Part shown: positions 1-11,600 of the stretch, one piece after another | How positions within the stretch are numbered: the stretch's first letter is position 1 | Layout: every line of letters starts with the position of its first letter | Source: Tetrastigma voinierianum | Lineage: Eukaryota > Streptophyta > Magnoliopsida > Vitales > Vitaceae | Length of the DNA: 64,000 bases | Direction: 5' to 3' | Assembly: GCA_016808115.1 (NCBI GenBank) | Contig: JAEQBH010000033.1 | Location: 1,054,001 to 1,118,000, forward strand | Notes under the pieces: model-generated | Told to the model about the DNA's origin: nothing | What the model saw: only the letters and a program-made list of their open reading frames with translations | Databases searched by the model: none | Position numbers and translations under genes: made by a program

Positions 1-1066
1 TCCATTTTGGGTAATTGTTTTTTTCTTCAATTGAACAATTGAATTACTTCAATTGGCCAATTGAATTGCCTTTTGTTGGAAAATTGAATCACTAAGCCAT
101 TACCTTACGTTGTGAGCAAATTCCATGTTTGAAATAATTTTTGGTCAGTTGAAGTTCCAGCATGCTCAACTTGAAAATTTCTCCCTCATGCTAATTCACA
201 CACTGCACACCAGATTGTATCAATAAGCTGTGAATTTGTATACCTCCTTTCGCTTTGCATATTTACTTAGGCATGTCAAGTAACCTAGGATAGGTTTGTT
301 ACCCATATTTGAAGACCAATGTAGTCTTCCAAAAAGGAAAAGAAAAGAAAAAGCAAAAAGAAAAAGAAAAAGAAAAGAAGAAAAAGAAAAATAAAGTCAT
401 GAACTTTGCCTTGAAACCCGAGCACGGTCCGAGGGGTGTATAGCGAAAGCCTTTGAAACCCGATGCCCTAAGCCTTAATTGGTTGGGAGTCATCGATGAA
501 GTGTTCAAGCACAGAGTTTCGCGAATCGTAGGTGCTTAATTTTCAAGTCATTCGAGTCCGTGAAGGCCGTGAGTTTGTGGTCGCGGATCCTTTTGGCTTG
601 ATGCCCTAAACCTTAATTGGTCGAGTCATAGTGGACCTCGCTACACCCGACTGGTGAAGTCGGATTTTAAGCATTGCATCTTACAATGTAGTTGAATAAA
701 GAAAGAAGAGTGTAACTAGCCCTATCTAGGTTGTTCAACAACTTAAGGCCATGCCAGTGTTAGGTTGGGGGGAGGGGACAATTTTGCAATTTATTGGTCT
801 AACTGGCTATATATATAAAGAACCACATTAGACTTGTGTGGAAATTCAAGTTGAGAATCATGGAACCAATATTTGACCTAAAATCGTTTGTATGGTTCTA
901 GCTCTTTCATGTCGGTGTTCACACTTGGTGTCAATTTTTCAGTTTAAAGGTAATGTTTATATGTACATTAACCTTTTTGAATCATGAACTTTTTGAAAAT
1001 CACTGCATGCATCTCCTTTTTGTTTTTGCATTGCTAAGGGACTAGCAACGTTTCGGTTCGGGGGTG
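1..1066 (+). mobile_element. 3' untranslated region of a truncated Athila-like Ty3/gypsy element
   Basis: This non-coding stretch matches, in the same order, the regions before the LTRs at 37930-38970 and 44050-45085, and in reverse 61500-60448. Shared landmarks are the ATTGAA/CAATTG-rich start, a purine tract of A and G at about 331-395, the recurring phrase GATGCCCTAAACCTTAATTGG, and a G-rich polypurine tract (about 1056-1066) next to the LTR. No coding domain is present. The element's pol region must lie left of the window. The short minus ORF over the purine tract is low-complexity and not a gene. Confidence 0.8.
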
Positions 1067-1375
1067 TTATTAGTGCCAAAAAAGTGGTATTTTGGACCCT
1101 ATTTTAGATAGGTTTTGAGTGCTTTTTGCGCGCTAATCATGTCAATTATGCCAATTGAAGTGTTAAAGTCTTCTTAGTATCGCTTATGCCGTTTAGAGGG
1201 TATTTTTGGTTGTTTTGCAAGCTACAGATTAGAGTTCAATATCATGGGCGATGAACCATGAAGATCAACCCATTTATCACCCTTCAAACTTACCAAAATT
1301 CAATGAAAGAATGAAGGCAAAGTGATGAAAATTCGATGCGTGAGGAGCAAAGAGGGTTGAAGAAGCGGCAATTCC

Positions 1376-1660
1376 CGAGGGGAATTTCGCTAAGGTTGCG
1401 AAAATTTCGCTGGGATTGCGAAAATTTCGCAATCATAGCGAAAATTTCGTAATCCTAGCGAAATTGATAAATTTCGCTAGACATCAAGATTTCGCTAACC
1501 ACTGTTCCTAGCGAAAAAATGCAGTTTCGCTATCACCTAAAAATTTCGCTAAGTAGCGAGAATTTATTAACTAAGCGAAATTGCCGGTGCCTGGCAATTT
1601 CTGATTTCGTATCTGCATTGCAATTTAGCTATCTAGAAATTTTAAACCACTATGCGAAAT
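1376..1660. repeat. Cluster of TTTCGCTA / TAGCGAAA words in LTR U3
   Basis: I count seven TTTCGC and seven GCGAAA words on the plus strand in under 300 bp, often as AAAATTTCGCTA or TAGCGAAATT, so the block is a loose array of short inverted repeats. It lies about 120-400 bp upstream of the LTR TATA box. The same cluster is at 27410-27610, 31280-31540, 39300-39560, 45400-45610 and reverse 59810-60130. Confidence 0.85.
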
Positions 1661-1780
1661 TTGTGCATAATGCATGTCATCTTTTGTAATTAATGCAAGC
1701 CCAGACTTCATTTTGGTGTATTACTCCCTTATCATAATTTAGCCAAAATGTTAGGCTTTGTGTATTTTCATATTGGGTGC

Positions 1781-1788
1781 TATATAAG
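1781..1788 (+). promoter_or_regulatory. LTR TATA box
   Basis: TATATAAG sits in a context (GCTATATAAGCCC) that recurs in every LTR of this family, for example near 27745, 31688, 45730 and, reversed, near 59690. It is the likely RNA polymerase II start element dividing U3 from R. Confidence 0.6.
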
Positions 1789-2639
1789 CCCGTTTGTAAT
1801 ACTAAGCAATATTTTGGCTTGTTTTATTTTTATGTAAATATCCTCGCAGCTTTAGTTAGGGTTTGGTGTTCTCTCTTCTCTCTCCTCTTTCCCTTATTTT
1901 CTAGAGGCACTTAAACACCCCTCTTGAGGATGACAATAAGGGATGCCCGAATAGAATCTCTCTTCTTTGAAGAGGAACGAAGCTAGCTTGGTTGTGGGGC
2001 AGTTGCAGGTTGTCCTCATGTGTTAAAAGCTACAGGTACTGTATTTATAGCTCTCATCTTCTCAAATAGGGTTAAATAGCATTTAATGTTATTAATTTGG
2101 CCAATACTTACCATGCTTTAGGATACAGTGCATACTTATTGCTAGATGTACTGTGGTTCTTTAGATGGTCTTCTGAGCCGAAATGATGTTTGAATGTTAG
2201 GGTTCAAAGCGAAAAGGGGAGTTTGTGATGCATGTTACCTGTGTTGACTCAAATAGGAGTGATTTTAGGGTTAGGTTTGCTAGTTAAACAAGATCGGTTA
2301 TGGCTTGGACTATAGGTTGCTTGTCATAATGCGAGGATAAAACCCGAGGACACTTGTTTGCCCTATGTTATCAAGTTGGTGACCTAAATCTTCAAAGTTA
2401 CCTTTTCTCACATCATTTTTAGTTTTTCTACAATTGATCAGCAGTTAAACATTTCACACTGTTTTTGAAACAAATCCAAAAATCCAAATAAAAAGTCTTA
2501 CCTTTTTGCACTGATGCAAATCATTCCTAGGATGAAAACCCCACGTCCGTGTTGACCACTGAACCCGCTATCTTTGCGGTGGCTGACTCGGCGGTAGGAG
2601 GAATCCCAGGATGTAAAAATTTAGTTGATTAAGCTCGTG

Positions 2640-3997
2640 CGTGCCCAGCTCATCCCGGCAATTAGCCGTAGAAGTTAACAGCGATTTCGAGTGCTCGACT
2701 TCTCATAAAAGTAAAATTTGCCCACGGAGTCTCGGCGGCTACGTTTCCGCGAGCTCAGGCCGCTCAGTAAGGCCATGTAGCCAAGAAGCAAGTTCAGGTC
2801 TAGCAGATTAGCCCCCGGAGCCTCACCAGCTCAGTTTCTAAATGCTCAACTGCTCAGAAAAGGCCATATAGCCGCAGAGCCAGCTCAACTATGGCAAAGT
2901 ATTCCATAGAGCTTCAACAACTAGTTCAGACCTCATTGCTTTCGAGAAAAGGCATATGGCCCAGAAGGGCCGGCTCGGCAGCGGATCAGCCCATAGAGCC
3001 TCACCCATTTCGGTTTGACTTGATTGCTCAACTAAGGCCATGTAGCCCAAGAGCTAGTTTAGCTCAGGTAGATTAGCCTAAAGATCCAAGTAGCTAATTT
3101 TTCAAGGAGCTCATTTGTTGAGAGTGGGTGAACCTCGATGGCTAAGTTCGAAAATTTAAAGCGCATAGAAAGGCCATATAGCCACTGCGACCGATTAAAC
3201 TAAAGCTGATTAGCCTACGAACATACGCATTTCCGGTTCCACTGAAAGAGCTACCGACTTCTCAAAAAAGGCCATATAGCTGTAGAGCCAATTCAACTCA
3301 AGCAGTTTAGCCCACAGAGCCTCAGCAGCTCGACTACTCAACTAAGGCCATGTTACATAGCGAGTTCGCTGGCGAGATTAGCCACAGCTCGCGGTTCGAT
3401 TTTTCCAGAGCTCAAGCGCTCAAAAAAAGGCCCTTATAGCCGTAAAGCCCGAGTGAAGCACCGGCACATTAGCCCACAGGCCTCATCGGCGCAGCCGAAG
3501 GCTGAATTCTCGAAAAGGCCCGCCATAGGCTTGAGCCGGTTCAGCTCAATCAGTTTGCTAAGGAGCCTCGGCTTAGTTTTGAAGAGCTTCGACTACTGAT
3601 TAAGGCCATATGGCAGAACCAGTCAGGTGGCGATTAAGCCCGCGGAGCCTCGTCGAGTTCGAATTCGACGAGCTGGAAGCTGTATAAATGGCCATATAGC
3701 CCGCGAGATCAAGTTCATCTCAAGCGGTTGCCGATTTCGACTGGCTCGGTTCAGCGACTTCTCAACTAGGCCATGCTTGGCCCATGAGCCGGTTAAACAG
3801 GCGGATTTGCCTGAGCCTCAACAGCTTAGTTTCGAAGAGTTCAACTGCTCAAAAAAGGCCATATAGCCATGGAGCCAATTCAGGGTCGATTACCCTACGG
3901 AGCCAAGTAGCTTCGATTTCAAAGAGTTCAACTGCTCAAAAAAGGCCATGTAGCCGCAGAGCCAGTTCAGCTAAGGCATATTAGCCCATGGAGCCTC
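2640..3997. repeat. Satellite array, segment A (~88 bp monomers)
   Basis: The landmark GGCCAT(A/G)TAGCC recurs at about 2771, 2862, 2951, 3036, 3172, 3270, 3346 and 3429, mostly 76-98 bp apart, averaging near 88. Each monomer holds, in order, the GGCCAT landmark, AGTTCAGCTCAGG, GATTAGCCCACGGAGCCTCA, CAGCTCAGTTTCGAAGAGCT and CGACTGCTCA. Two junction types occur, AAAAGGCCATATAG and ACTAAGGCCATGTAG. One interval (3036-3172) is about 45 bp too long. All frames are cut by stops; the short ORFs here are not genes. Confidence 0.92.
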
Positions 3998-4188
3998 AGC
4001 TGAATGGGTGGTTTTCGGATAGTTGTCTCAACAACTTTAGGCGGTAGGGAAAACTCTTCTAGTAACATAAATGGATCATCTGGTTGTATAAACGACCTGG
4101 GTGCTTGATTCCTTTCGTTATTCCCATTTCGACCCCTATGTGGATCGTTTTGCTCAATGCTAAGATCCTGCTCTTCATTGTTCTCCAT
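3998..4188 (-). pseudogene. Truncated gag N-terminus
   Basis: An open frame starts at 4188 with an acidic, Asn-rich N-terminus (MENNEEQDLSIEQN) and runs to LLEEFSLPPKVVETTIRKPP before crossing into satellite sequence. The same LLEEF-LPP-VV-PPIQ segment precedes the capsid-like part of the gag at 13206-14230, where it is followed by ANNFELK, a usual start of the Athila/Tat gag core. So only about 63 residues of gag remain and the capsid domain is missing. The last residues are satellite-derived. Family assignment rests on the internal match and on knowledge of plant Ty3/gypsy gag. Confidence 0.65.
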
Positions 4189-4445
4189 GATTGCTAGACT
4201 TCTAGTATGTTATGTTCCATTCCTCAAGCGTATTACGGTAAAGTTCTTTCGGCTCGGGATCAAGCGGATGTGAGTCGACTGATCTAAATTCGCGTGCATT
4301 GACTAAAACCTTAGTACTTGATCACACACGAAAAAGAAGACGAATTACCGGCACATGCTTGAAACAGATAGAAACAAAAATTCGGAGTAATATCAAATTG
4401 CTTTATTCTACCTTATCTCCCAAACATCCGTGGCGTAAAAAACGA

Positions 4446-5580
4446 TAGGCCGAAGGCGTGGTGTGTATATATATGCGTAGCATGCGCAAGTGCACACGTC
4501 TCCCGGTAATATAGTGTACCTGAGTGCCGGATATCGATCCTTAGGGATACGTGTGTTGAATCTGAGAGATTAGCTTTTGAATATTATGCGGATATTAGCT
4601 TTGGTGGCAGTATTAATATGCGAATTTCAACTAAACTAATCGATCTTAATAGTGCGTATAATGGAGACTAGGGCTATGTCTCCCCTGCCACCTTTGATGG
4701 ATTATTTCCTAAAGATGATACAATGGAATTTTATTTATAATTTATTGATGACTAGGTGATTTTAGCCTGCAATGCCCTCTCTAGAAATGCTTAAATGTTA
4801 ACCTTGATTACCGCCCTCGGGGTGAAATATCTCTATTCTTGAATCAGCGAAGAATTTTGCTTTCTATTCAAATCCCTGGGTATCCTCATCTCTCGAATCT
4901 TAGATATCCAATATAATCACGCTAATGTTGGCCAGACATCACCATGTAAATGATTCACATAAATAAAGCAGATGTTACAAATTATAAACAACTGAACAAT
5001 ATAAAATACTAATCTTTAATCCATGCAATCGTGACATGGTTCAACAACACCCTAGGTATAAATCTAGAACATACTGAATATGAGAACACAAGTATTTAAT
5101 CTATAAAACATCAGTACTTCTATCGGAAGAAAAATAAAAATAGCGGGCTTTTATAGATCTAGTCAATCTTTGCATTCTGATTTCGTGCCTTTGGATTAGT
5201 ACGATTCTTGATGCCCCGAATTCTTGTCCCCTTTTTGCTTTTAATGATGGACATATAGGAATCGCGCTGATGTCGCGACGTTGAGACATCGCAACGTTGC
5301 TTCTTGTTGACTTCTACATTTGTTGACCAATGTCGTGGCGTTGGGGACATGTGAGGAATGTCGCGCTCGTTGGGGCGTCACGGCTGTGAGGCGTCGTGGC
5401 GTTGGGGCGTCGCGGCGTGAGGCGTCGCAATGTTGGCACAGCGGCGTTCGGTCGGCATGCACTTCCGCTCGAGATCGAAAATGCATCAAAAACCCGTTCC
5501 ACTGCGGTTCCGCACACACTAAAAAATCGGATGTCGGGCCGCAAAATAATACTTAATTTAAATATGAATCTGTTAAAATC
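4446..5580 (-). mobile_element. LTR of the minus-strand fragment, with TATA box and GTCGCGAC-word cluster
   Basis: Like the LTRs at 14516-21806 and 22785-25225, it carries a GTGCAAGT-ATACGC-type stretch and an ATATCGATCC block near the 3' end (4530). On the minus strand TATAAAAG lies at 5148-5155. Upstream of it (5265-5450) a GTCGCGACGT/GGCGTCG word is repeated about ten times. Several overlapping ORFs of 60-100 codons arise only from this CG-rich cluster and are not genes. The right boundary is approximate. Confidence 0.6.
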
Positions 5581-5605
5581 ATAAGACAAGCGGGTTTGGC
5601 ATGAG

Positions 5606-8600
5606 TGTTTAGGCACTCTCACCCACGGGCCAGCTCACTTTCCAATAGCTCAACGACTGCTGACGCCATATGGCCCAGAAGAGATAGTTCGGCTCGGTGG
5701 AGTGCGAGCCTCAGCAGCAATTTGAAGACTCGGCCTTCCCGACTAAAGGCCATGTAGCAAAAGCCATTTCGTCGGGCATATTAGCCTGAGCCAAAGTAGC
5801 AGTATTCAGAGCTGTTGCATAGAAGCGTATGGCCAGTAAATCCGGTTCGGCGACGGTGTGGGCCTTGCGACCGGTTTTGAAAGGCACGGCCCCGCTCAGT
5901 AAGGCCCCGTGGCTAAAGAGCACGTTGACTCGGCGAATTAGCCGCAGGCTTGGCCGGTGTCAAAGAGAGCTCATTTGCTTTCAGCCTAAAGGCCATGTAG
6001 CCCGGGGCCGGTTCGGCTCGGCGGATAGCCGCAGGCCTCAATGACTTAGTTTTCAAGAACCAGCGCTTGAGGAGCCATATAGCCGCGAGCCCGAGTTCGA
6101 CTTAGGCGGTGAACCGCCAGGCAGTGCTTCAGTTTTCAAAGAGCTCAGCGAAAAGGCCATATAGACGAGTCGGTTCACTCGGGCGAGATTAGCCACGGGC
6201 CTCGGCGGCTCTATTTTGAGGAGCTTAATTGCTTTCAGAAGAAGCCATATAGCCCTGAGGCCAATTCGGCTCAGGCGGAATCATCTACGAATAGAAGTAG
6301 CTCGTTTTTAAAGAGCTCAGCTGGCAAAAAAGGCCATATAGACGGAGGCCGAGTTCCTTTCGGAGTAGATTAGCCAACGAGCCTCAGCCGGCTCAGTTTA
6401 AAGCTATTTACTAACCAGAACATCTCCTTGAAACAGTTAAACCACAAAAATTTACTTTTCCAAGCTGTAACTTGAAGGAAGGAAAGGGACCTGTGATTTA
6501 TGTTCGAAAAGCTAAGGCGAATAGAAATTGTCATATTGCCTTGAGCCGGTTCGGCTGAGGCGAGATTAGCCGTGAGGCAGCGGCTCGGTTCGAAGAAACT
6601 CGACTTCTCATAAAGGCCATATAAGCCGCGAGGAAAGCTGGACCGACTATGGAGAATTAGCCCGTAGTCTGTAGGCTCAATTCGAAGGCTCGTATAGTAA
6701 GGCCATATAGCCCAGGAGCAAGTTCATCTCAGGAAGATTAGCCGACGGAGCCTTAGCAGCTCAGTTTCGAAATGCTCAAATGCTAAGAAAAGGCCATATA
6801 GCAGCGCGAGGAGACCGGCTCGGCTAGCGCGGGTCTTGCAGAGCCTCAGCATTCAGTTTGACCGGCCCTTTCAGGCCGTATAAGCGGCGAGCGATTCGGC
6901 TTAAGCAAATTAGCCCACGGAGCCTCACCATCTCAGTTTCGAAGAGCTTGATTGCTCAACTAAGGCCATGTAACCCCGGAGCTAGTTAAACTCAGGTAGA
7001 TTAGCCTAACGAGACAAGTAGCTCAGTTTTCAAGAAACTCGACTGCTTTCGAGGGGCGGTTGCCCATGAGCCTCGGGCCAATTAAGTTTAAGCTAAAGCG
7101 TATAGAAAGGCCATATAGCTGCAAAGCAAGTTCAGATGAGGCAGATTAGCCCAAGGACCCTTAGCAGCTCAGTTTCGTAGAGCTCGAGTTTGAAAGACAC
7201 CTGGTACTAAGTCCATTCGGCAAGCGGTTTAGCCGCAGACGCCGCGGCTCTATTTCGAGAAGGCTCGTATGTAAGGCCATGTAGGCTAGTGGCGATTCGG
7301 CAAGCGGATTATTACGAAGCCTGACACCTTAGTTTCGAAGAGCTCAATTGATCAGAAAATGCCATATAGTCGCGTAGCCAGTTGAGCTTAGAGCGAGATT
7401 AATACGGAGCCTCGGCAACTTAGTTTAAGAGCTCAGCTCTTCAGCTAAGTCCGTGTAGCTCAGGAACGCAGTTCACCTCGAGGCATATTAGCCTGAGCCT
7501 CGTGGCTTCCGGTTTTCAAAGGGCTCAACTACTCAGAAAAGGCCATATACCCATAGAGCAATTTTAACTTAGGCACATTAGCCCACGAAGCCTCAGCAGC
7601 TCAGTTTTGAAGAGCTCGACTACTCAACTAAGGCCATGTAGCCAAGAGCAAGCTCAGCTCATGTAGATTAGCCCACAAATCCTAGACAACTTAGTTTTCC
7701 AAGAGTTCAAAGCTGGCGAGAGAAAAAGGTACGCAGTCTGACCAGTTCTTTCGGTGATTAGCCGCGAATATTTCGGTTTTCAAAGCTATTTGCTCGTAAA
7801 TGGCCATATAGTGGGAGAACGGTTCATTTCCCGGGTAGATTAGCCCCGCGAGGCCTCGCCATTTCCCGGTTTCGAAGAAACCATTTGCTCAACTAAGGCC
7901 AAGTAGCCCAGGAGACAATTCATCACAAGAAGATTTGCCCACGGAGCCTCAAAAGCTATGCTTCGAAAAGCTAAAAGGCATAGAAAAGGTCAAATAGCCG
8001 CAGAGCTAGTTCAGCTGAGGCAGATTAGCCTACGGAGCCTCAGCCACTCAGTTTCGAAGAGCTCGACTTCTTATAAAAGGCCATATAGCCGCAGAGCTAG
8101 TTCAGCTCAGGAAAATTAGCCACGTTGTGCCTCGGCTCGGTTTCGAAGAGCTCGGCCGCTCAGTGGAGTCATGTAGCCTAGGGAGCAGGATTCTGGCAGA
8201 CGGATTAGCCTGAAGCGTCTGCGGCTAGTTCGAAATGCTCAGCGGCTCGAAGGCTATATAACCGCGAGAGCAGATCAGCATTTATGGCGAAGGCCTTGAA
8301 CTCATAGCTCGGTTGAACCCTTGACTTCTCAGAAAAGGCCATATAGCGGAAGAGCCTTTTCGAGGGTTAGCAGTCAGCCCCTGAGCTTCACAGTATGTTT
8401 GAAGAGCTTGATTGCTGGCCCAAGGCCATGTAGCCCAGGAGCTAGTTTAGCTCAGGTAGATTGTGAGAGCCAAGTAGCTCGGGTTTCAAAATGCTTTCGG
8501 TGGAATTTGCCACGAACCCTGTGACCGAGTTTCGAATGGCGCCCAGAAAAACCCATGTGTGAGCAGTTCATGGCCGGATCCAGCCAGTAGAGCCTTAACA

Positions 8601-11600
8601 GCTTCTGGTTTCGAAGAGCTCGACTTCTGAAAAGAACCATATAGGCTGCAGTTCAAAGTCGGCTTGGCGGTTTAGCCCGCAGACGCCAGCGACTCTATTT
8701 CGAAGAGCTCGGCGCTCAGTAAAGGCCCATGTAGCCCGGGATCGATTCATTTCAGGCTGATTAGCCCTGAAAAAGCCTCAGCAGTTCGGTTTTCCAGAGC
8801 TCAGCGCCGAGGAAAGGCCATATAGCCGTATAGCCAGTTCAGTTTAGGCACATTAGCCCCCGGAGCCTCAACAGTTCAAGTAAGGCCATAAAGCCCAGGA
8901 GCAAGTTCATCTCAGAAAGATTAGCCCACGGGCCTCAGGCTCGGTTTAGTGTTGACTCACCGAGAGAAAGGCGAATAGCCCGCGAGCCGGATCGCTATAG
9001 TAGGGCGCCCCGCGGGCCTCACTTGACTGGAGTTTAAAGACCTTAACTACCGGAAGAATACCGTATAGAGGGAAGAGCCATTTCAGCTTAAGAAGATTAG
9101 CCCACAGAGCCTGACCAATTCGGTTTCGAAGAGCTTGATTGCTCAACTAAGGCCATCTAGCCTAGGAGCTAGTTTAGCTCAGGTAGATTAGCCCAAAGAG
9201 CCAAGTAGCTTAGTTTTCAAAGAGCTCAACTACTCAGGAAGATTTGCCCACGGAGCCTCAACATCTAAGTTTCGAAAAGCTAAACTGCATAGAAAAGGCC
9301 ATATACCCTCATAGCAAGTTCCACTAAGGCATATTAGCCCATGGAGCCTCATCTTCTAAGTTTCAAAGAGCTGTTGCTTTCGAGAGAAAAGAACCATATA
9401 GCTGCGAGACCAGTCGGCTCGAGCGGTTTAGCCGGAGCCTCAGCGGCTCTTTATTTTCGCTCGTATCGACTAAGGCCATGTAGCCCTAGTAGCCGAGTCG
9501 GCTCGACGATTAGCCAGCGAAGCCTTAACGGTTCGGTTTTCGAGGCTCGGCTGCTCTTAAAAGGCCATATAGCGCGAGCCGGTTCGAAGCAGGCGTGAAC
9601 CTCGGGCCTCAACGGCTCGACCGAAGACTCGACTTCTCAAAAAGGCCATATAGACGCGGTCACCGAGTTAGTAGCGGTTTAGCCTGGGACTGCGGTAGAG
9701 TTTTGAAGGCGACTACCGACTAAGGCCATGGCGGGAGCCAATTGGTCGGTCAAATTAGCCTGGGCCTCGGCCGGTTTCGTTTCGGCCGACTCGACTTCTT
9801 AGAAATAGCCATATAGCGCGGTCGATTCGACTCAGCGGTCGCCCGCGAGCCTCGTGACCGAGTTTGAAGAGCACCGACTTCGGCTAAGACCACATTAGCC
9901 CATGAGCCGGTTCGACTTAGGAAGATTGACCCCTGGGAACCTCGACATCGATTTGAAGAGCTCAGCGCGAAAAGGCCATATAGCCATAGAGCCAGTTCAG
10001 CTAGAGGAGATCAGCCAACGAAGCCAAGTAGCTCCGTTTTCAAAGAGTTCATCTGCTCAGAAAAGGCCATATAGCCACAGAGCCAGTTCAGCTAGGATAT
10101 TAGCCCATGGAGGGTCAGCTTCTAAGTTTCGAAGAGCTCAACTACTCAGAAAAGGCCATATAGTTGCAACCCGGTCGGCCTGGAGTGGTTGGCCACAGGC
10201 CCGGCTATTTTGAAGAGCTGGTGACGCTAAGGCCATGTAGCCCGGGAGCGGCTCATTTCGGAGCAAATTAGCCCTGGCTTTAAACAGATTCGGTTTCCCA
10301 AGAGCTCATTGCTCGAGAAATGGCCATATTCTGCCAGTGAGCTCAGTTCGGCAGCCGGAGCCTCAATAACTCAACTTCGAGATAGCTCGGCTTCTCGGAA
10401 AGGCGTATATACCCGAAGGCGGTTATTTCGAGGCGGTTTAGCCGCGAGCCTCAGCGGCTGGTTGCGAAGAACTTCGACTACTGGTGGGTCATGTAGCCCA
10501 GGAGCCAATTCAGGTCAGACAGATTAGCCCACGAAGCCTTAGCAGTTTAGTTTCGATGAGCTCGACTTCTTAGAAATTTCCATATAGCCAGCAGTCCATT
10601 CGATATGGATTAGCCATGAAGGCTCGACTTAGTTTCGAAGAGCTCTACTTCTCAATTAAGGCCATGTAGCCCATGAGCCAGTTCAGCTAGGGTAGATTAG
10701 CCCACAGAGCCTCAGCAACTCAGTTTTGAAGAACTCAACTGCTCACAAAAGACCATATAGCCACAAAGCTAGTTCAACTCAGGAAGATTAGGCCCACAGG
10801 TCAGCGCCTGGTTCAGTGCTTTCGGTGCTTAAAAATAGCCATATATGCGAGCGGTTCGGCTCGGGCGGTTTAGCCACGGAGCCTTAGCAGCTCAGTTTCA
10901 AAGATCTCGTTTGCTCAACTAAGGCCATGTAGCCCGGGGCCGGTCACACTTGGCGGATTAGCCCACAGAGCCTCAGCAACTCAGTTTGAAAAGAAATCAT
11001 TTGCTTTCGGAAAAAGCCATATAGCTACGAGCCAATTCAACTCATTAGGTTTATCCCCGCGAGACTCAGCGGCTTCTGTTGAAGGACTCGACTATAAACT
11101 AAGGCCATGTAGCCCGAGGCAGTTCGGCTACGCGGTGCTTAAAAAGACTTCAGCAGTGTTTCCAAAGAGATCGACTTCTCATAAAAACTGCGAGGCGGTT
11201 GCGTGAGGCACAGTAGCCCTCGAGCCTCGGCAGCTCTTCTCGAAGGCTCGGCTTCTAAGGAAAAGGCCATATAGGCCTTGAGGCCGCCCCCGACAGGCGG
11301 TTATCCCACGAAGCCTCCATGACTTAGTTTTGAAAAATTTCGACTACTCAGCTAAGGCCATGTAGCCCGAGGCGGTCGGGGTCATAAAAGATTAGCCCAC
11401 GGAGCCTCAACAGTTTAGTTTCGACGAGCTCGACTTCTTAAAAATGGCCATATAGCCGCATAGCCATTTTAGCTCAGGGAGATTTGCTCGCGAGCCTCAA
11501 CGAAACTTCGATTTCAAAAGGCTCGACTTCTCGACTAAGGCCATGCTTGAGCCGGTTCATCTTAAGTAGATTAACCTGAGGCCTCGAAGCTTAGTTTCAA

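Larger units (their letters stand above)
1067..2640 (+). mobile_element. 3' LTR of the same Athila-like family, right end lost at the satellite junction
   Basis: The LTR starts at TTATTAGTGCC, a mutated form of the family start TGATTAGTGC seen at 27087, 30954, 38971, 45086 and (reverse) 60447. It then follows the family order: TTTCGCTA word cluster, TATA box (TATATAAG, 1781-1788), the CTCTCTTCTCTCTCC tract, and the TAGGATGAAAACC block near 2530. The family end (a GAATCA terminus) is missing. Sequence changes to satellite near 2640, so no target-site duplication can be checked. The exact breakpoint is uncertain by about 20 bp. Confidence 0.8.
3998..5605 (-). mobile_element. Minus-strand Athila/Tat-type retroelement fragment inside the satellite
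   Basis: Read on the minus strand this is an LTR (about 5580 to 4446), a degenerate primer-binding region near 4420-4445, a leader and the first part of gag ending abruptly at 3998 against satellite. Satellite sequence resumes after about 5606. The gag start matches the minus-strand gag at 13206-14230, so both belong to one lineage. The cut inside gag means it is not an intact insertion. No target-site duplication is visible. Confidence 0.7.

Noticed and set aside
5241..5622. Overlapping 90-100 codon ORFs on both strands
   Set aside because: They fall on the GTCGCGACG word cluster of an LTR; no domain, biased composition, and open frames on several strands at once.
9902..10213. Open frames of 70-100 codons in the satellite, such as here and at 11699-12282
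   Set aside because: Frames arise by chance between TAG-containing monomer landmarks; they are not in a fixed position of the monomer and show no domain.
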